Shown here in pieces: positions 21,901-33,260 of a stretch of DNA of 64,000 nt (positions are counted from its first letter, which is position 1; each line of letters opens with the position of its first letter). The notes beneath the pieces were generated by a model. That model was given only the letters and a program-made list of their open reading frames with translations, ran no database searches and was not told where the DNA came from. This DNA comes from Melieria omissa. Taxonomy: Eukaryota; Arthropoda; Insecta; Diptera; Ulidiidae. A program made the translations under genes and the position numbers. The DNA lies in contig OZ020268.1 of assembly GCA_963971225.1 (NCBI GenBank), forward strand, positions 42,291,348 to 42,355,347, in the 5' to 3' direction.

Positions 21901-24760
21901 TAAATAAATAATAAATTAATACAATACCCCACAAAAATGCGAACAACCTCAACGAATGCGACTTTGTGCTACGATTGATCAAAGTGCGGTTGAGGATTTT
22001 ATATGCGCAAATAGTCAAGTAACCAAAGATCGGAACATGTCAATTGCAAAACACATTAATTCACATATTACAAATTAAAGAAGCAATAAAAAACAATTCT
22101 TCATTAGAAAACTCATTCCATTAACATAACCAACCTAAACATTTACGAATCTAATCTTCAATGCTTAAATGCGTTGTTTGGGGTTTGCTTAGGTTAGGTT
22201 AGGTTAAAGAAGGGGAGTTTGCTTACAATGATGCAAACAAAATATCATGCAAGAACTTAAGATAGAAGGCACTGAGTGGTATCAGTTCATAAGGCCAGCA
22301 TCACTTATAAAATAGCAACACTTCATTGAGAACTTGCCAGCCATTGGAGAGATTAGGATCCATTGCTGAGTCCAGTTTAGACCTAAATGATTTGTTGTAA
22401 GGCTGTTAAGTTCTTAAGGAACTATTGCCATTACATTAATTAACCCTTTCGACCCCAAATTTTACCCTGTGTCTCCAAGTTACTTTTTAGTATTTAAATC
22501 ATGAAAACCTAAGAAGTGTGCACAAAAAACTAGCTTCTTTTAAAAACTAAACTAAACTAGCTACTTTTGAACAATTTTCGCTTAAAACGAGTTAAATAAA
22601 TTTTGTATCAATATTTTTTAATCACAGAAAATTATTTAATATTTATAAAAAAAATACAAAATTATCGCGTTTTGATTTTATTTAACCATTATTAAAGAAA
22701 CAGGGTTTTGATCAGACGCGCCCAATTCGTAGACTTCAATTAGAACACAAACTTTCTCTAATATCGCTGCAAATTATTGAAAATTATTTTGGGGATAACA
22801 GTTAAATTTTTGAAATTTGCTTTGAATTCTCTTCTAAACATATGAATTTGTTGGTGCCTACTTCAATTAGACTCATAGAACAATTGTAGTTTTTTTTCAT
22901 AATATGACAAATAGGTGAAGTTGAGCTCAGGCAACTTTGGAGTCGCACTCACTCCACCCAGTGCTGGTCCTTTGAATAAGATTTGCAGTTCAGCGGTTTA
23001 TGCATTGAATGAGGTCCTAGTTTACTAAGGAATTATAATATTTCCCAGATTAGTTTTAGTTTATGCATTTTTTGCAAAATCTGCCAACTGAATCTTGCTG
23101 CAACCAGCTGAAAAGAGTGGAAACCCTCGTTGTTGATTTTAGGAATTTTTTAGGAAACTTATTTCCACTGCTTCAAACTGCAAAGAAGTTTGTTGCAGCT
23201 AAAGATGGTGATCACTACTGGACAGACAACTTGAGCAGACACTGATACCAGTTGACAAAGCAGATAGTTTCAACGTATAGTTTGGCTTCCTCCGCTTTTT
23301 CAACCATAAAATCACGAAGACTATTGTTATGAGAAAGTGAAATTTTGATGTTGATTAACTAAACAAATTAACACTGAACTATCAGAAACAAATTTCTGAG
23401 GCTTTTCAGAGAAATATTCATGCAGATTTTATACAAATCCCAAGAACTGGCACAACCATGTTCTCAGAGAGCAAAACGCTGCAATGTTATAGTTGAAATG
23501 TAAGCGACGCCCCATTTCTGTGTAGCGTTATGAACGAATGATGATAAAAGCGTCAACACGAGCAAAAGTCAAAGCAAGTGCCAGACACAAAGGAATACCG
23601 CCAACGCGTGTACAGACAAAGCCACACACAAACTCACGGCTTCACGCTTTGTGGGCCCATATTATGTGCATACATTGCACAGATTCAAATACATATTCAT
23701 GCATGTGTACATAGGCATATCAGCGATAAAGTGTAAGGCGTCATGGCTGTTAGTAACCGCAATAGCAGCAACAAAGCAGCAGCACAACTACCAACGCCAC
23801 CAAAACCCACCAACACTGACCGCCATTAACAACGCCAAACAGCCGCTGAAGCCTTAAAGCCGCCAACAATTTTGCGCAATTGTGCAAGCGTTTAAAAGTT
23901 GAAGTGCGATTTTCTAAATACTTTTTAAACAACTTTTAATTCTCGAGTTGTCATGGCTGCGTCGTCCTCGTAACGCAACGCACAGCAGTCGGTCGCTGCG
24001 CGCCTGCGCTTGCCACTTTAATTAATTACTTTTCGCCTTTCACATCACAAATGGCAGACAGCCAGCGGCGGCAGCCAACAGCCGGCAGTCGGCAGCCAAG
24101 CGGCGTCCATTATCTGGACGCAGTGATTTAATGTCCCGTTGTGCGGCCGTCTGTCTTCGCGCGCTGTCTCGCATTTGCCGCACGGTGCGGGTGTGTGGGT
24201 GAGCGTGCGTTGTGTGACAGCCGGAGAGTGGCAGAGCAGAGCAGAGCTCACGCTTGTCAAGTGTGTGAAATGTTTATCCTCAGACAGCGCCACAAAGGAA
24301 AGTGCGTAGTGCAATAATGAAATTTTGTATAAAGAATGACAACAAAAACCAACAAATAAATCGCGCCAATAATACATTTCGAAAGATTTCAGCACAACAA
24401 AATCGCCAACGCCTGCATTCGGCAGCTCGGAGTGACATTTTGTGTCATTATGTCAGTATTTTATAGCGAAAATTGCAGGATTCCTGGCGCCACCCGAATG
24501 CGCAATCACCTGATAAGGCGGTAATTAATTTCAAAGTGTCCGTCGGAGCGTGGCAGCAGCGATTGCAGTGATTTCAAACGAGGTGGAATGCTATCTTTGG
24601 ATATGTCAGCAAATTAATGGCACGAATAGTGGCTTTTTCACAACTATCTACATTGAACAATGGATCGTCGAGATGCTTTGTGTCAATCATTAGTGGGATC
24701 GATACACTAATCGAATACACTATTTGAAATGTGCGAGCTAACAGGGCAGTGATTCTATAG
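18939..24760. other. Intronic DNA, no gene seen
   Basis: Nearly 6 kb without a recognisable exon or full transposon. It includes a GC-richer part (19550-21400) with open frames lacking domains, CA runs (about 21470-21500 and 21636-21650), a TAGGTTAGGTTAGG run at 22192-22207, and a CAGCCAGCGGCGGCAGCC-like block at 24060-24110. Confidence 0.45.
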
Positions 24761-26069
24761 TAAGGCTTGTCCACGAAATAACTTTTACAATGTAAAACGA
24801 AAAAAAGTATAGTAAGTACCGAAATTTCTAAAAAAAAAATTCGCTTTTCAGAATCTGTCAAATTTCAGCTATTAGTGGTCAATTGTATTTTGAAATTTAA
24901 AGTGATTCAATCAAAATGGCATCTAAAGAAGAGAAAATTCGACAAAAAATAATTGCCCACTTTTTCGAAAATCCAACGGCTTTGTACGCATTGTTGGGAA
25001 GACTAGCCAAAGTTTCCAGCGCAACAGCTAGAAATGTGGTAATTAAATACAAGAAGGACCTGTCCACATCCCGTATCGTCGGAGCCGGACGAAAAAAAGG
25101 TTTCGTCTATAAAGATATAGCTCGTAAGGTGAAAGTTTCTCTGGAAAAAAATCCAAACCAATCTTTACGAGATTTGGCACGAAAATTCGAAGTTTCGAAA
25201 TCATACATTGCGAAAATTAAAAGACACTACGAGCTCAAATCTTTCGTTGTTCAAAAAGTGCCAAATCGTAACTCCGAAGTGGAAAAGCGTGCCAGAAATC
25301 GAGCCCGAAAACTTTTATCGAATGATCTGTGTCGTTTTAAAGGCTGCGTGTTAATGGATGACGAAACGTATGTCAAAGAAGATTTCAAACAGCTTCCAGG
25401 TCGAGGATATTACACAGCATACCTGAAGGGTGGCGTTATGAAAAGGTTCAAGTATAAACGGATGGACAAATATGGTAAAAAGTATATGGTTTGGCAGGCC
25501 ATATGTAGCTGTGGCAAATACACTCGTCCTTTTGTTACAACTGGCACTCTTAACAGTAAAATTTACTTGAAGGAATGTCTCAACAAACGACTTTTGCCAT
25601 TGTACAGAGAGCACGCTGTTCCACCTTTATTTTGGCCAGACTTAGCAACAGTCCACTATGCAGAAATTGTCAAAGAGTGGTACCAAAGGAATAAGATCCG
25701 TGTTGTTGAGAAAAATCACAATCCCCCAAATTGCCCACAGCTTCGGCCAGTCGAACGATTTTGGGCAATAATGAAACGAAACTTACTGAAATATAAAAAA
25801 CGTGCTAAGGGAAAGATTGATTTTATAAAAAAGTGGAACAGTATGGCCAAAAAAATTGGAAAATCTGGTGTGCAACATTTGATGAGGGGATTGAAAGCAA
25901 AAATACGTAGATTTGTAAGAAATCCAATTGAACTTTAAAATATTTGTACATTATCACAAACTCTGAGTTATAAGAGATAATAAATACTCACACAAACATT
26001 AGTTCAATATTTTATTTAGTAGCTATTAATAATAGAAAATGTAAAAGTTATTTCGTGGACAAGCCTTAT
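24761..26069 (+). mobile_element. DD37E-type Tc1/mariner-superfamily transposon, apparently intact
   Basis: Inverted ends share TAAGGCTTGTCCACGAAATA and continue to ACTTTTACA (left 24761-24789, right 26041-26069). The flanks are TA-rich (CTATAG left, TACTATC right), so the exact edge may be a few bases further out. The element is about 1.3 kb and holds one uninterrupted transposase gene on the plus strand. The near-identity of the two ends and the intact frame suggest a young copy. Confidence 0.88.
24916..25938 (+). CDS. Transposase, DD37E family of the Tc1/mariner superfamily
   Basis: This is an uninterrupted 340-codon frame. Residues 1-130 are basic and contain two helix-turn-helix-like parts (LAKVSSATARNVVIKYKK; SLRDLARKFEVSKSYIAKIK) that should bind the terminal repeats. 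The catalytic part has Asp in CVLMDDETYV (D148/149), Asp242 in LFWPDLATVHY and Glu280 in NCPQLRPVERFW. Exactly 37 residues separate the last two, hence DD37E, a group known from mosquitoes and other insects (ITmD37E). A CSCG motif lies between them. A GTATGGT-type start is absent, but ATG 24916 is the first in frame and sits just inside the left end. All catalytic residues are present, so the copy could be functional. A decayed relative lies at 37201-38500. Confidence 0.93.
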   Translation: MASKEEKIRQKIIAHFFENPTALYALLGRLAKVSSATARNVVIKYKKDLSTSRIVGAGRKKGFVYKDIARKVKVSLEKNPNQSLRDLARKFEVSKSYIAKIKRHYELKSFVVQKVPNRNSEVEKRARNRARKLLSNDLCRFKGCVLMDDETYVKEDFKQLPGRGYYTAYLKGGVMKRFKYKRMDKYGKKYMVWQAICSCGKYTRPFVTTGTLNSKIYLKECLNKRLLPLYREHAVPPLFWPDLATVHYAEIVKEWYQRNKIRVVEKNHNPPNCPQLRPVERFWAIMKRNLLKYKKRAKGKIDFIKKWNSMAKKIGKSGVQHLMRGLKAKIRRFVRNPIEL

Positions 26070-26110
26070 ACTATCTACAAACGAGTACATACATGAGTAT
26101 ATATACATAT

Positions 26111-26519
26111 TGTTACGAAAATGACTTCTCTAAGTTCGTTTTTGGATTGTGCTTGAAAATAAAACTACTTCAATTATTCAGCGCAACCGCAGTCAAAAAC
26201 CAACAATCAATTTATATACCTACAGATTTACACTTTGCTTGTATGTACACTTGTTACCACTTTGCTTATTCAACTAAGACTCGACCTTCTGCGCTGCACA
26301 CTGCTGCTTTTTATACTGGTTTTCTTATCGCGCCGATATTTCTTGCACATTCTAGTTGTACTCTCTATCTCGATTGTTCTAGCACAGCCCATCACCTTCG
26401 CGAAACATCCTTGCCATATCGAAATTATTGCTAACCGGCCATACTCCAAAGTGCATGCCGAAAAGTATGCTTGGAAAAGCATTCATGCATAGCACAGCAC
26501 AGAGTGCCTCATCGTTACA
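26111..26519 (-). mobile_element. Solo LTR, family A, copy 2 (inverted)
   Basis: It reads TGTTACGAAAATGACTTC at the left and GCCTCATCGTTACA at the right, which is the reverse complement of the other two copies. It is flanked by a perfect 4-bp ATAT duplication (26107-26110 and 26520-26523). It lies only 40 bp beyond the DD37E element. No internal retroelement sequence is present, as expected after recombination between two LTRs. Confidence 0.87.
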
Positions 26520-26523
26520 ATAT

Positions 26524-27227
26524 ACATGAATACCGAATACATTTATGTCGATTATGTTTCGCTCTTGGCCTCGATTTCAAATTGCCGACTGCGTACTTCT
26601 CACCAACCGCTACAACAACAATTATTCTTATCAAACCCACATTTCTAAGGCTTTTTAAAGCAAAAGTTTCAATCAGTTTTTATATATCAACGAAGTATAA
26701 AAACTAGCATAAGAACTTCAAAACCAAGTCATGATGCCAGTTGAAGTAGGATTAAAAACCATGACCCTCTGACTTGTAATGAGCCAAGATGGACATTGTG
26801 CGAAATGCGCAACTCTTCTTCTGAGTCTTCTCAGTTTCTGGCCATTCTGTAGTTTTTTTAGGTATTAAGATCCACTTTGCTACGAAATAAACAATTCTTG
26901 ACAGTAACTAGAAAACTGAAAACATTGTAATAGAATGAAGAATGTGATTTTTTAATGAAATCCACTTAGTAAAATCTTTCCGAAACTAACTTATATATAA
27001 ACGTGAAACTATATATCAAACACTCGAATGAACTGAATTGTTTGGTCAGTCCTTGTAATCAGTGCAAGACAAGTTCAAAACTATTGGACAATGTCGCCAT
27101 GAGATCCTCAGAGTGATACAAAAATTGAATTGATTCTATACGGAAAATCTCAGATTATGCATCAAGAACTAAGCATCTAAGCGGCTTGCATTCTTTATTC
27201 CGATTTTTCCACATGTTCATATAAGCT
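26524..27227. other. Intronic DNA, no gene seen
   Basis: AT-rich sequence between the inverted solo LTR and the nested transposon cluster. Nothing is recognisable. Confidence 0.45.
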
Positions 27228-27255
27228 TTAAACCTTTGCTGCATGGCATTGCATA

Positions 27256-27658
27256 CAGTGCAAGCTCGGTATTCGCGACTACCCATTATCGCGACGGCTT
27301 AATTTTTAACATTGAATGTTCTATAATCGCGACAGTTTACGAAAAACGGGGTTCTATTTTCGCGACTTCTATCTGATTTTTTCAATTTTATTGCAATGTC
27401 TATAACAAAAAAGGGTAATCCCCGTCTTTTGGTATATTAACCTTTTTGGATTTTTAAGCCGACAACAGCTTCATATGAACTACGTGATTCAGCTGTTATT
27501 TTAAAAAATAATTTGCCAAAACAAGCAACTCAAAATCTCCAATTTGTTTAAAAATGCTTGAAATGTAAACATATTAATTAAAACAATTCTAATATTTAAA
27601 ATTACATACAATTTTTCAATTCAATTTTTAATTAGTCGCAGAAATCGAGCTTGCACTG
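27256..27658. mobile_element. TA-target MITE (pogo-like) inserted in the family B element
   Basis: A 403-bp element has inverted ends CAGTGCAAGCTCGGTATTCG and the near-complement ending GAGCTTGCACTG. TA lies on both sides (27254-27255, 27659-27660). The uninterrupted copy at about 62088-62092 shows a single TA at the same place, so insertion and duplication are confirmed by an empty site. The ends contain repeated TCGCGAC motifs. The CAGT start with a TA target is pogo/Tc1-like. Non-coding. Confidence 0.88.
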
Positions 27659-27792
27659 TATATGCAATGTTAACTTTTCATGAATTTGGAAACTATTCTG
27701 TTCACTATTTTACAGTCATTCATTCTTCAGATGTGTCTTTTATGTTAAAACATTTGATTACTAACGGAGTTTTGCGAATAACACTGAAAGTA

Positions 27793-29065
27793 CAGTCTGT
27801 CCAGTAGAAGCGTGATCAACCAAATTATCACTTAGAGTACCGTTATCAAAAAAATTTGAATGCACCTAAGTAGCCTCATCATTTTTGGAATACGCACTGC
27901 AAAAATTGTCAGTCTCGTGAAACAATTACAAAGTACAGGGTGTTTTAACAAGATGAGCTCCGCGTGAGAGAAGCCATTTTAAGCCGTATACCTTTGTCTA
28001 CACCCTAGAAGGCCGTAAATGTCACGTTTAGCTGCAGCAAAATATATGGAGAAGTCGAAGTCATTCGTAACGAGGTGGACGAATCGGTATATGGAAGCAA
28101 AAAATGTCGACGATTTGGCTGGGCGGGGCCTTGAAAAAAAGACCTCCCCAAAGCAGGACAAGAAAATCATTGATTTGTTTGCGACGAAGCCGGGCTTATC
28201 GTTGCGTAAAGCTAAAGCAGTTTTAGAGAAAAGTGATGTTCAAATATCAAAAGAGACGGTTCGAGGACGTTTAAGAACAAACGACGTTAAATACCGGAAC
28301 TCTTTGAAAAAACTGTTGCTCTCATCATCACACGTTCAAAAACGGCTTGCCTGGGCTTATGCCAATTCAGATCGGAATTAGAATGATGTAATATTTACGG
28401 ATGAATTCCAATTTTGGGTAAATAGTAGCATAAATCGATCTTGGTGTGCCGCCATCAACCGATTGTTCCAACGAACTGTTAAAGACCCAGTAAAGGTCCA
28501 TGTTTGGGGCTACTTCTCAGAAAAAGGATTTGGGCGACTTTTCGTTATTACCATCAACTTGAACGCGGTTTTGATGAACAAAATTTATGAAAAAGCTTTA
28601 TTACCATCAGCTGCGAAGATGTTCGGGAGTAGAGGACTCTCTTGGATTATATGTTACAAGAAGACAACGACCACAAACATCGCAGCCGAATGTGTGCTGA
28701 GTGGAAACAGCAAAATGGGGTAGAGGTGTTAGATTCGCCCTCACAGTCGCCTGATGCCAACCCGATAGAAAATGTGTGGGAAATAGTAAAGCAGAAACTC
28801 AGAGGAAATAGTATATTGACAGAAAAACCGTTATCGAGGCAAATTCGCCTGATTTTTAGTCGATTGCCTCGGCAACTTGCTCAGATCTTAGCGCAAAGTA
28901 TGGGTCGGAGGTTTGAGGCCATAATAGCGAATGGTGGCGACTATACGTGTTATTAAAAATATTGCGTACAATAAATATTATAAACGCATAAAATTCAGTT
29001 TGTTTGAAACGAATCGGACAAACAGTTTCCAAGTTACGGCGATCACGCTTCTACTGGACAGACTG
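27793..29065 (+). mobile_element. Tc1-like transposon with perfect 25-bp inverted ends
   Basis: It starts CAGTCTGTCCAGTAGAAGCG and its last 25 bases (29041-29065) are an exact reverse complement of the first 25. TA flanks both ends (27791-27792, 29066-29067), and the family B copy at 62068 has one TA at the matching place (about 62220), which proves the insertion. The 1273-bp length suits a complete Tc1 element. The transposase inside is broken, so it is complete in form but non-autonomous. Confidence 0.93.
28019..28956 (+). pseudogene. Tc1 transposase (DD34E) pseudogene
   Basis: Plus-strand pieces in order. The N-terminal DNA-binding region (28019-28378) begins MSRLAAAKYMEKSKSFV and includes LSLRKAKAVLEKS. 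A TAG stop at 28379 falls just before VIFTDEFQFWV, which carries the first catalytic Asp. A frameshift near 28655 precedes LQEDNDHKHRSRMC (second Asp). The end carries SQSPDANPIENVW (Glu), with 34 residues between the last two catalytic residues. One stop and one frameshift inactivate it; all three catalytic residues remain. The inverted ends are perfect, so decay of the gene is recent or the copy moved in trans. Confidence 0.92.
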
Positions 29066-29144
29066 TATGTTCGAAAGAATCGAAAAAAACAATAAGTGTT
29101 TCGAGTTGGTAAAAGAATTTTGGTTATTGATGGAGATGGTGATT

Positions 29145-29230
29145 TGGCGGTTGTCGTCGCTCAGCTGTTTAGTGCGTTGAATTACGAGTATAGAGTGATG
29201 CCTAACCTCTGTTCGACTCCCCGTAGTAGC
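29145..29230 (+). repeat. tRNA-like segment inside family B element, copy 1
   Basis: CGCTCAGCTGTTTAGTGCG resembles a tRNA A box region and CTGTTCGACTCCCCG a B box, about 45 bp apart, followed by a non-tRNA body. It is part of the repeated element, not a tRNA gene: the stems are not complete and the same segment recurs at 62301-62385. It shares CTCAGCTG..TAGTGCGTTG with the SINE at 37989. Confidence 0.6.
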
Positions 29231-29422
29231 CAACACTAAAACATATATAAAACCGACTTGCATTTCGGCGGTAGCACTCTCACCAGGATACGGAACTTCT
29301 TTCATAGATACAGAAATTCAACAAAACTTCATTTTTACCATCAGAACTTCACAACCAACAAGAATTATATGACAAAAATATTTTTCCTTCACGGAAATTA
29401 AATCATGCAGCCAAGGGTTAAG

Positions 29423-31119
29423 ACGAAAATATGTAAGCTATAATACTTCATAACATAACTGTGCTAGCTGCTCCCAGCACCACTTTACCCAACGCCCAAA
29501 CCATTTGTGTTCACAAACATCACAAAATTCGAATGGAAAGTCCTCGTCGAACTTTAGTCGAATCCCCGCAACACTTCGCTGTAATCGTTCATGAACGCAG
29601 AAAGTGGTCTTCAAATCCAAAACCACCGACACGTCAAAGCAGCTCAAGTACTATTTCCCGCTTTAGGTGCATCGAAAATGTCTCACCCTCTGCTTTTTGC
29701 TGCTTGTATGCACTTCCATTGCTTCATTTTCTTCACATCCGCTCTTAATAATTTAGCATTTGATGCAGACGGTCGTCAGTCGCCAGCAGCAGCCATGTTT
29801 GTAATTTGAATTTATTGCAAGATTTTGCTGCTGATGTCCTGCAATTTGTATCCTGTAACTGACAAATGCAGCGAGCTAATAATACGACAAGTGCTTCTGC
29901 CCGCCCGCCAACGGCCACTGTCACTGTCATTGTCAGCGCAGCTGCTGCGGCTCCTGCTGTTGTTGATAATTGTGTTGCTGCTGTTGCTGCCATTAGAGTT
30001 GGTTGTACATTCAAATAAGCAACTACTCGAGCTGTGCAACGGCTTCGCACACCAGCTGAGGATGCCTGGTGTCAAAGTGTGCGTGCGTATGTGACTCAAC
30101 ATGACCTTTGGCGCATTTACTTGTATGTTCAAGATTCCCACTGCATATGCCGCAGATCACCTCAGATTGCACTGGCACTTGCCGGCGGAAAATGTTGGTA
30201 CGCTGTCGTGAGCAATGCTGCCCGCTGCCCACTGGCAGTCTGGGCCAATTTGCTGTTGGCCGCCTCAATTACAGCCGGGCAACGGTTGTGCTTTTCAAAC
30301 AATTTCGCTTGCGTCCGACCACACGTGCCACACTGGTGCGAGCGTTCTGGTGCCCGAGTGCTGCTTCATTTCGGGCCATAATCCAACATTATCGCAACAC
30401 GCAACAAATTAACAATTCAGCAGGATTTATGCAGTGCGTGCGTGCCGCTACACAGTGCAAAATGCCACACGCACACTAACTGCCGCTGCCACACGACAAG
30501 TGCACTCATCTGTCAATAAACATCGAGCTTAGCAGCAATTTATGGCTACAAAGAAATGAGCAGACCTACCAACATTTTCCGAGTCGAGTGTGCAAATTTC
30601 AGTTGAAATTTCTCTCAATGTCCGTAATCGCATAATGTTGCCTCGCCGACGTAAGCTCATCAACATACAAACACAGACGCAAATTGAAGGACCTCGCACA
30701 CGATTTGCTATTCAAGCCGTTCACATTCGCCGTGGCAGGGGGCGCTGCACATTAGCATTTCAAGTTGCTGTGGTTCCAATTAGTGGCGCTCGCTGTGCGC
30801 TCGACTAACAAAAACCTAACACCACACGGATTGCATACATTTACATATGCATTATGCAAATTATTACATAATTATATGCAAGGACCATTAAGTCAAAACT
30901 GTGCGGCACGTTAGACACTTTGCGGCGATTACAACGCTGAATGGGTATTGGAAGGGCAGTAGTTGGCAAAGTGTGAACAAATTTATATGTTTGGGTCGAT
31001 TGAGTTAATGTTAATGCAATCAAAATTAGCACATATCGGCCATTTGTGGGTCAAATTTATATTCTACTTTACTCGATTTTTTCTCTGCGCAATGTCGATA
31101 ACACAGACGCAAATACATT
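29423..31119. other. Intronic DNA, no gene seen
   Basis: Moderately GC-rich with overlapping open frames on both strands around 29750-30480. They lack domains and mirror GCT/GTT-rich sequence. No exon is supported. Confidence 0.45.
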
Positions 31120-31750
31120 GCACACGCACTACAAAAGTGACACAACTCAACATTTTTCACTTTCGGGTTTATAGGTTAATACTGTGCACAATGCATAAAT
31201 CTACCAATCAGCAAAATCTCAGTATATTTTGTCGTTGTTAACTGCTACAAAAATACAATTAGGTCTCTTTTCATGTCAGAAGTTTGATACTATTTGATTG
31301 CTGCAGCTCAATGCAAAAGAGTCCTTACTCAAATTGTGTCACTTTTGACGAAATAAATTTTTGTTAAAGTTAATTTTAAGCAAAATTCTGACAATTTTTG
31401 TATATTTTAAATTTTTTAAATTAATTATGAATTTTTAAAATTTTTCTTTCAACTTTTTAACTGTCATTTATAATTATTAAATTTAGAAAAAGTGGCATAA
31501 CTTGAAATAGTTCCGTAATTATTGAATTAAAATATCATCAAAACAGTCACAACTCAAAATTTTGGATTTTCTAGTGTAAAATTAAAAAAAAAAATTCTTG
31601 TAACTTATCTTAAAGCATAATCTGTAAGGATTTTCTACTGAACGGTCTATTCGTTATTTAAAAAAAATGCTTATTTAGCTCAAAAACAGTTTTTTGCGTT
31701 TCCTGAAAAATAAAAAATTTTGAGTTGTGTCACTTTTGTAGTGCGTGTGC
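31120..31750. mobile_element. MITE with about 36-bp terminal inverted repeats
   Basis: The left end GCACACGCACTACAAAAGTG continues to ACACAACTCAA, and the right end is the reverse complement with a single difference over about 36 bp. The 560-bp AT-rich interior has no coding potential. The left flank is ACATT and the right flank GATATG, so the target duplication is not obvious and the family is not assigned. Confidence 0.8.
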
Positions 31751-32640
31751 GATATGTTTGTCTGTCAACTTGACCGTCGCCACTTAGTGCGAAAGCAACA
31801 GACAACAAAGTGCTTTTTCTTGACAATCAAATAAAGAATACTCTTCTTGTTGTAGTTAATCACCGAGCAAACCTGTGAAAGAAAATGATTGCCCCGATTG
31901 TTAACGCAAAAAAAGTTTGTGCATCTGGTTTCAGGTTCAAGATCGCTTCTGTAGAAAACATTCTTTGCAAAAATGCTTTGCTTGCAAAAGACGTTTGCGT
32001 TCCATGGAATAACACAATTCCTGGAAGAGACACAAGTTTGAAGTGTACTTCAATTTCTTTTAAATATTTTCATGATAAACTGGTGTTCGGAATTGGGTGG
32101 CAGGACGATTACTCTTCGTGGAATCATTGAATCAAGGTGGCACTAGTGTCCTCCAGCTTGTCTGGTTTCCACAGGAAAAAGTATAAAGATTGTGTTTATT
32201 TTTGGTGTCAAATATGCAGAAACAGTTCCACGAATCACATTTCAACTGACCGGTCACAGCAAAATGTGTGTGATTTGTGGCAATGGTTCTTAATTTAAAC
32301 TACTTTTGTGCCTTTGTAGGTTTTGCTTCTTATGAATTTCTACATATTTCTGATTGTTCAATTTTTCTAGAAATATTAAAGGTTTACGTGACTTAAATTT
32401 ATGCACACAAAACGTGCGCAGTCTCTCTGTCCCCTTTCGTATCGCTCAATTTTAATCTTTGTATGTGACCTTAAAATTTATCTATGCAATTTTACAAAGT
32501 CAACAAATGTTTGTGCGATTATTGCAAAACGAATTGAATTGCTGGCATTCGGATGCGAGTCGCGCATGTGTTGTACGCTTAATGACCTCATCAATATGCC
32601 GCCCGCAAGCGTTGATTTGATGCGACGCGACAAAACGAGA

Positions 32641-32668
32641 CACTCACACACACACACACACACACACA
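32641..32668. repeat. (CA)n microsatellite
   Basis: About 13 CA units with one interruption. Confidence 0.9.
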
Positions 32669-33235
32669 AACATGCATCAATATAGATGAAATAAGAACAA
32701 CAAGAGAGGAAAACATTTAAATATTTATTGCATTGCGCATAAATTAAGCGAATGCAAAACAACAACAACAAAATATGAAAATACTGGCGCGCATAAGGTG
32801 CGCGCACAGTGGGCGGGGCAGAGCAAATCAGCCGCGAAAAAAATTAATTAAAAAAGCAATTTGCCATTAAAAGTTGTTATCGCAGCCGTTAAAATGACAC
32901 ATGAAAATACTTCAAATTACCACAACAACAACAACAACAAATAGTGTGAAGGCTGAGCATATTAAATACAACAATAAAATATGGAGAAGTGTGTGCTATC
33001 GAAGGCGGCTGACGGGACGAAGTCAAAAATGAAAAGGCAAGCAAAAAAAAACGCTTGAAAAAATCAACAAAATTTATGGGCATAACAACAACAAAACAAA
33101 AACCATTCGAACAACAACAATTATTGCCATAACAATTGCATAATAAAATGTGTCGCCAACAGCGACAACAAACACAACAACAATAGCAGTTATATTAAAC
33201 AACAAAAAGCATACATACAAATGCAATATTAAATA

Positions 33236-33260
33236 TGTGTGTGTGTGTGTGTGTGTGTAT
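33236..33260. repeat. (GT)n microsatellite
   Basis: About 12 GT units. Confidence 0.9.

Larger units (their letters stand above)
27232..29418. mobile_element. TTAA-target MITE, family B, copy 1, split by two later insertions
   Basis: It is flanked by TTAA (27228-27231 and 29419-29422), with inverted ends CCTTTGCTGCATG and CATGCAGCCAAGG. Removing two inserted elements with one copy each of their TA duplications leaves about 507 bp, close to the uninterrupted 518-bp copy at 62068-62585 with which it aligns end to end. TTAA target and short ends are piggyBac-like. No transposase is encoded. Confidence 0.88.

Noticed and set aside
29145..29230. A functional tRNA gene in the family B repeat
   Set aside because: Incomplete cloverleaf and present in a repeated mobile element.
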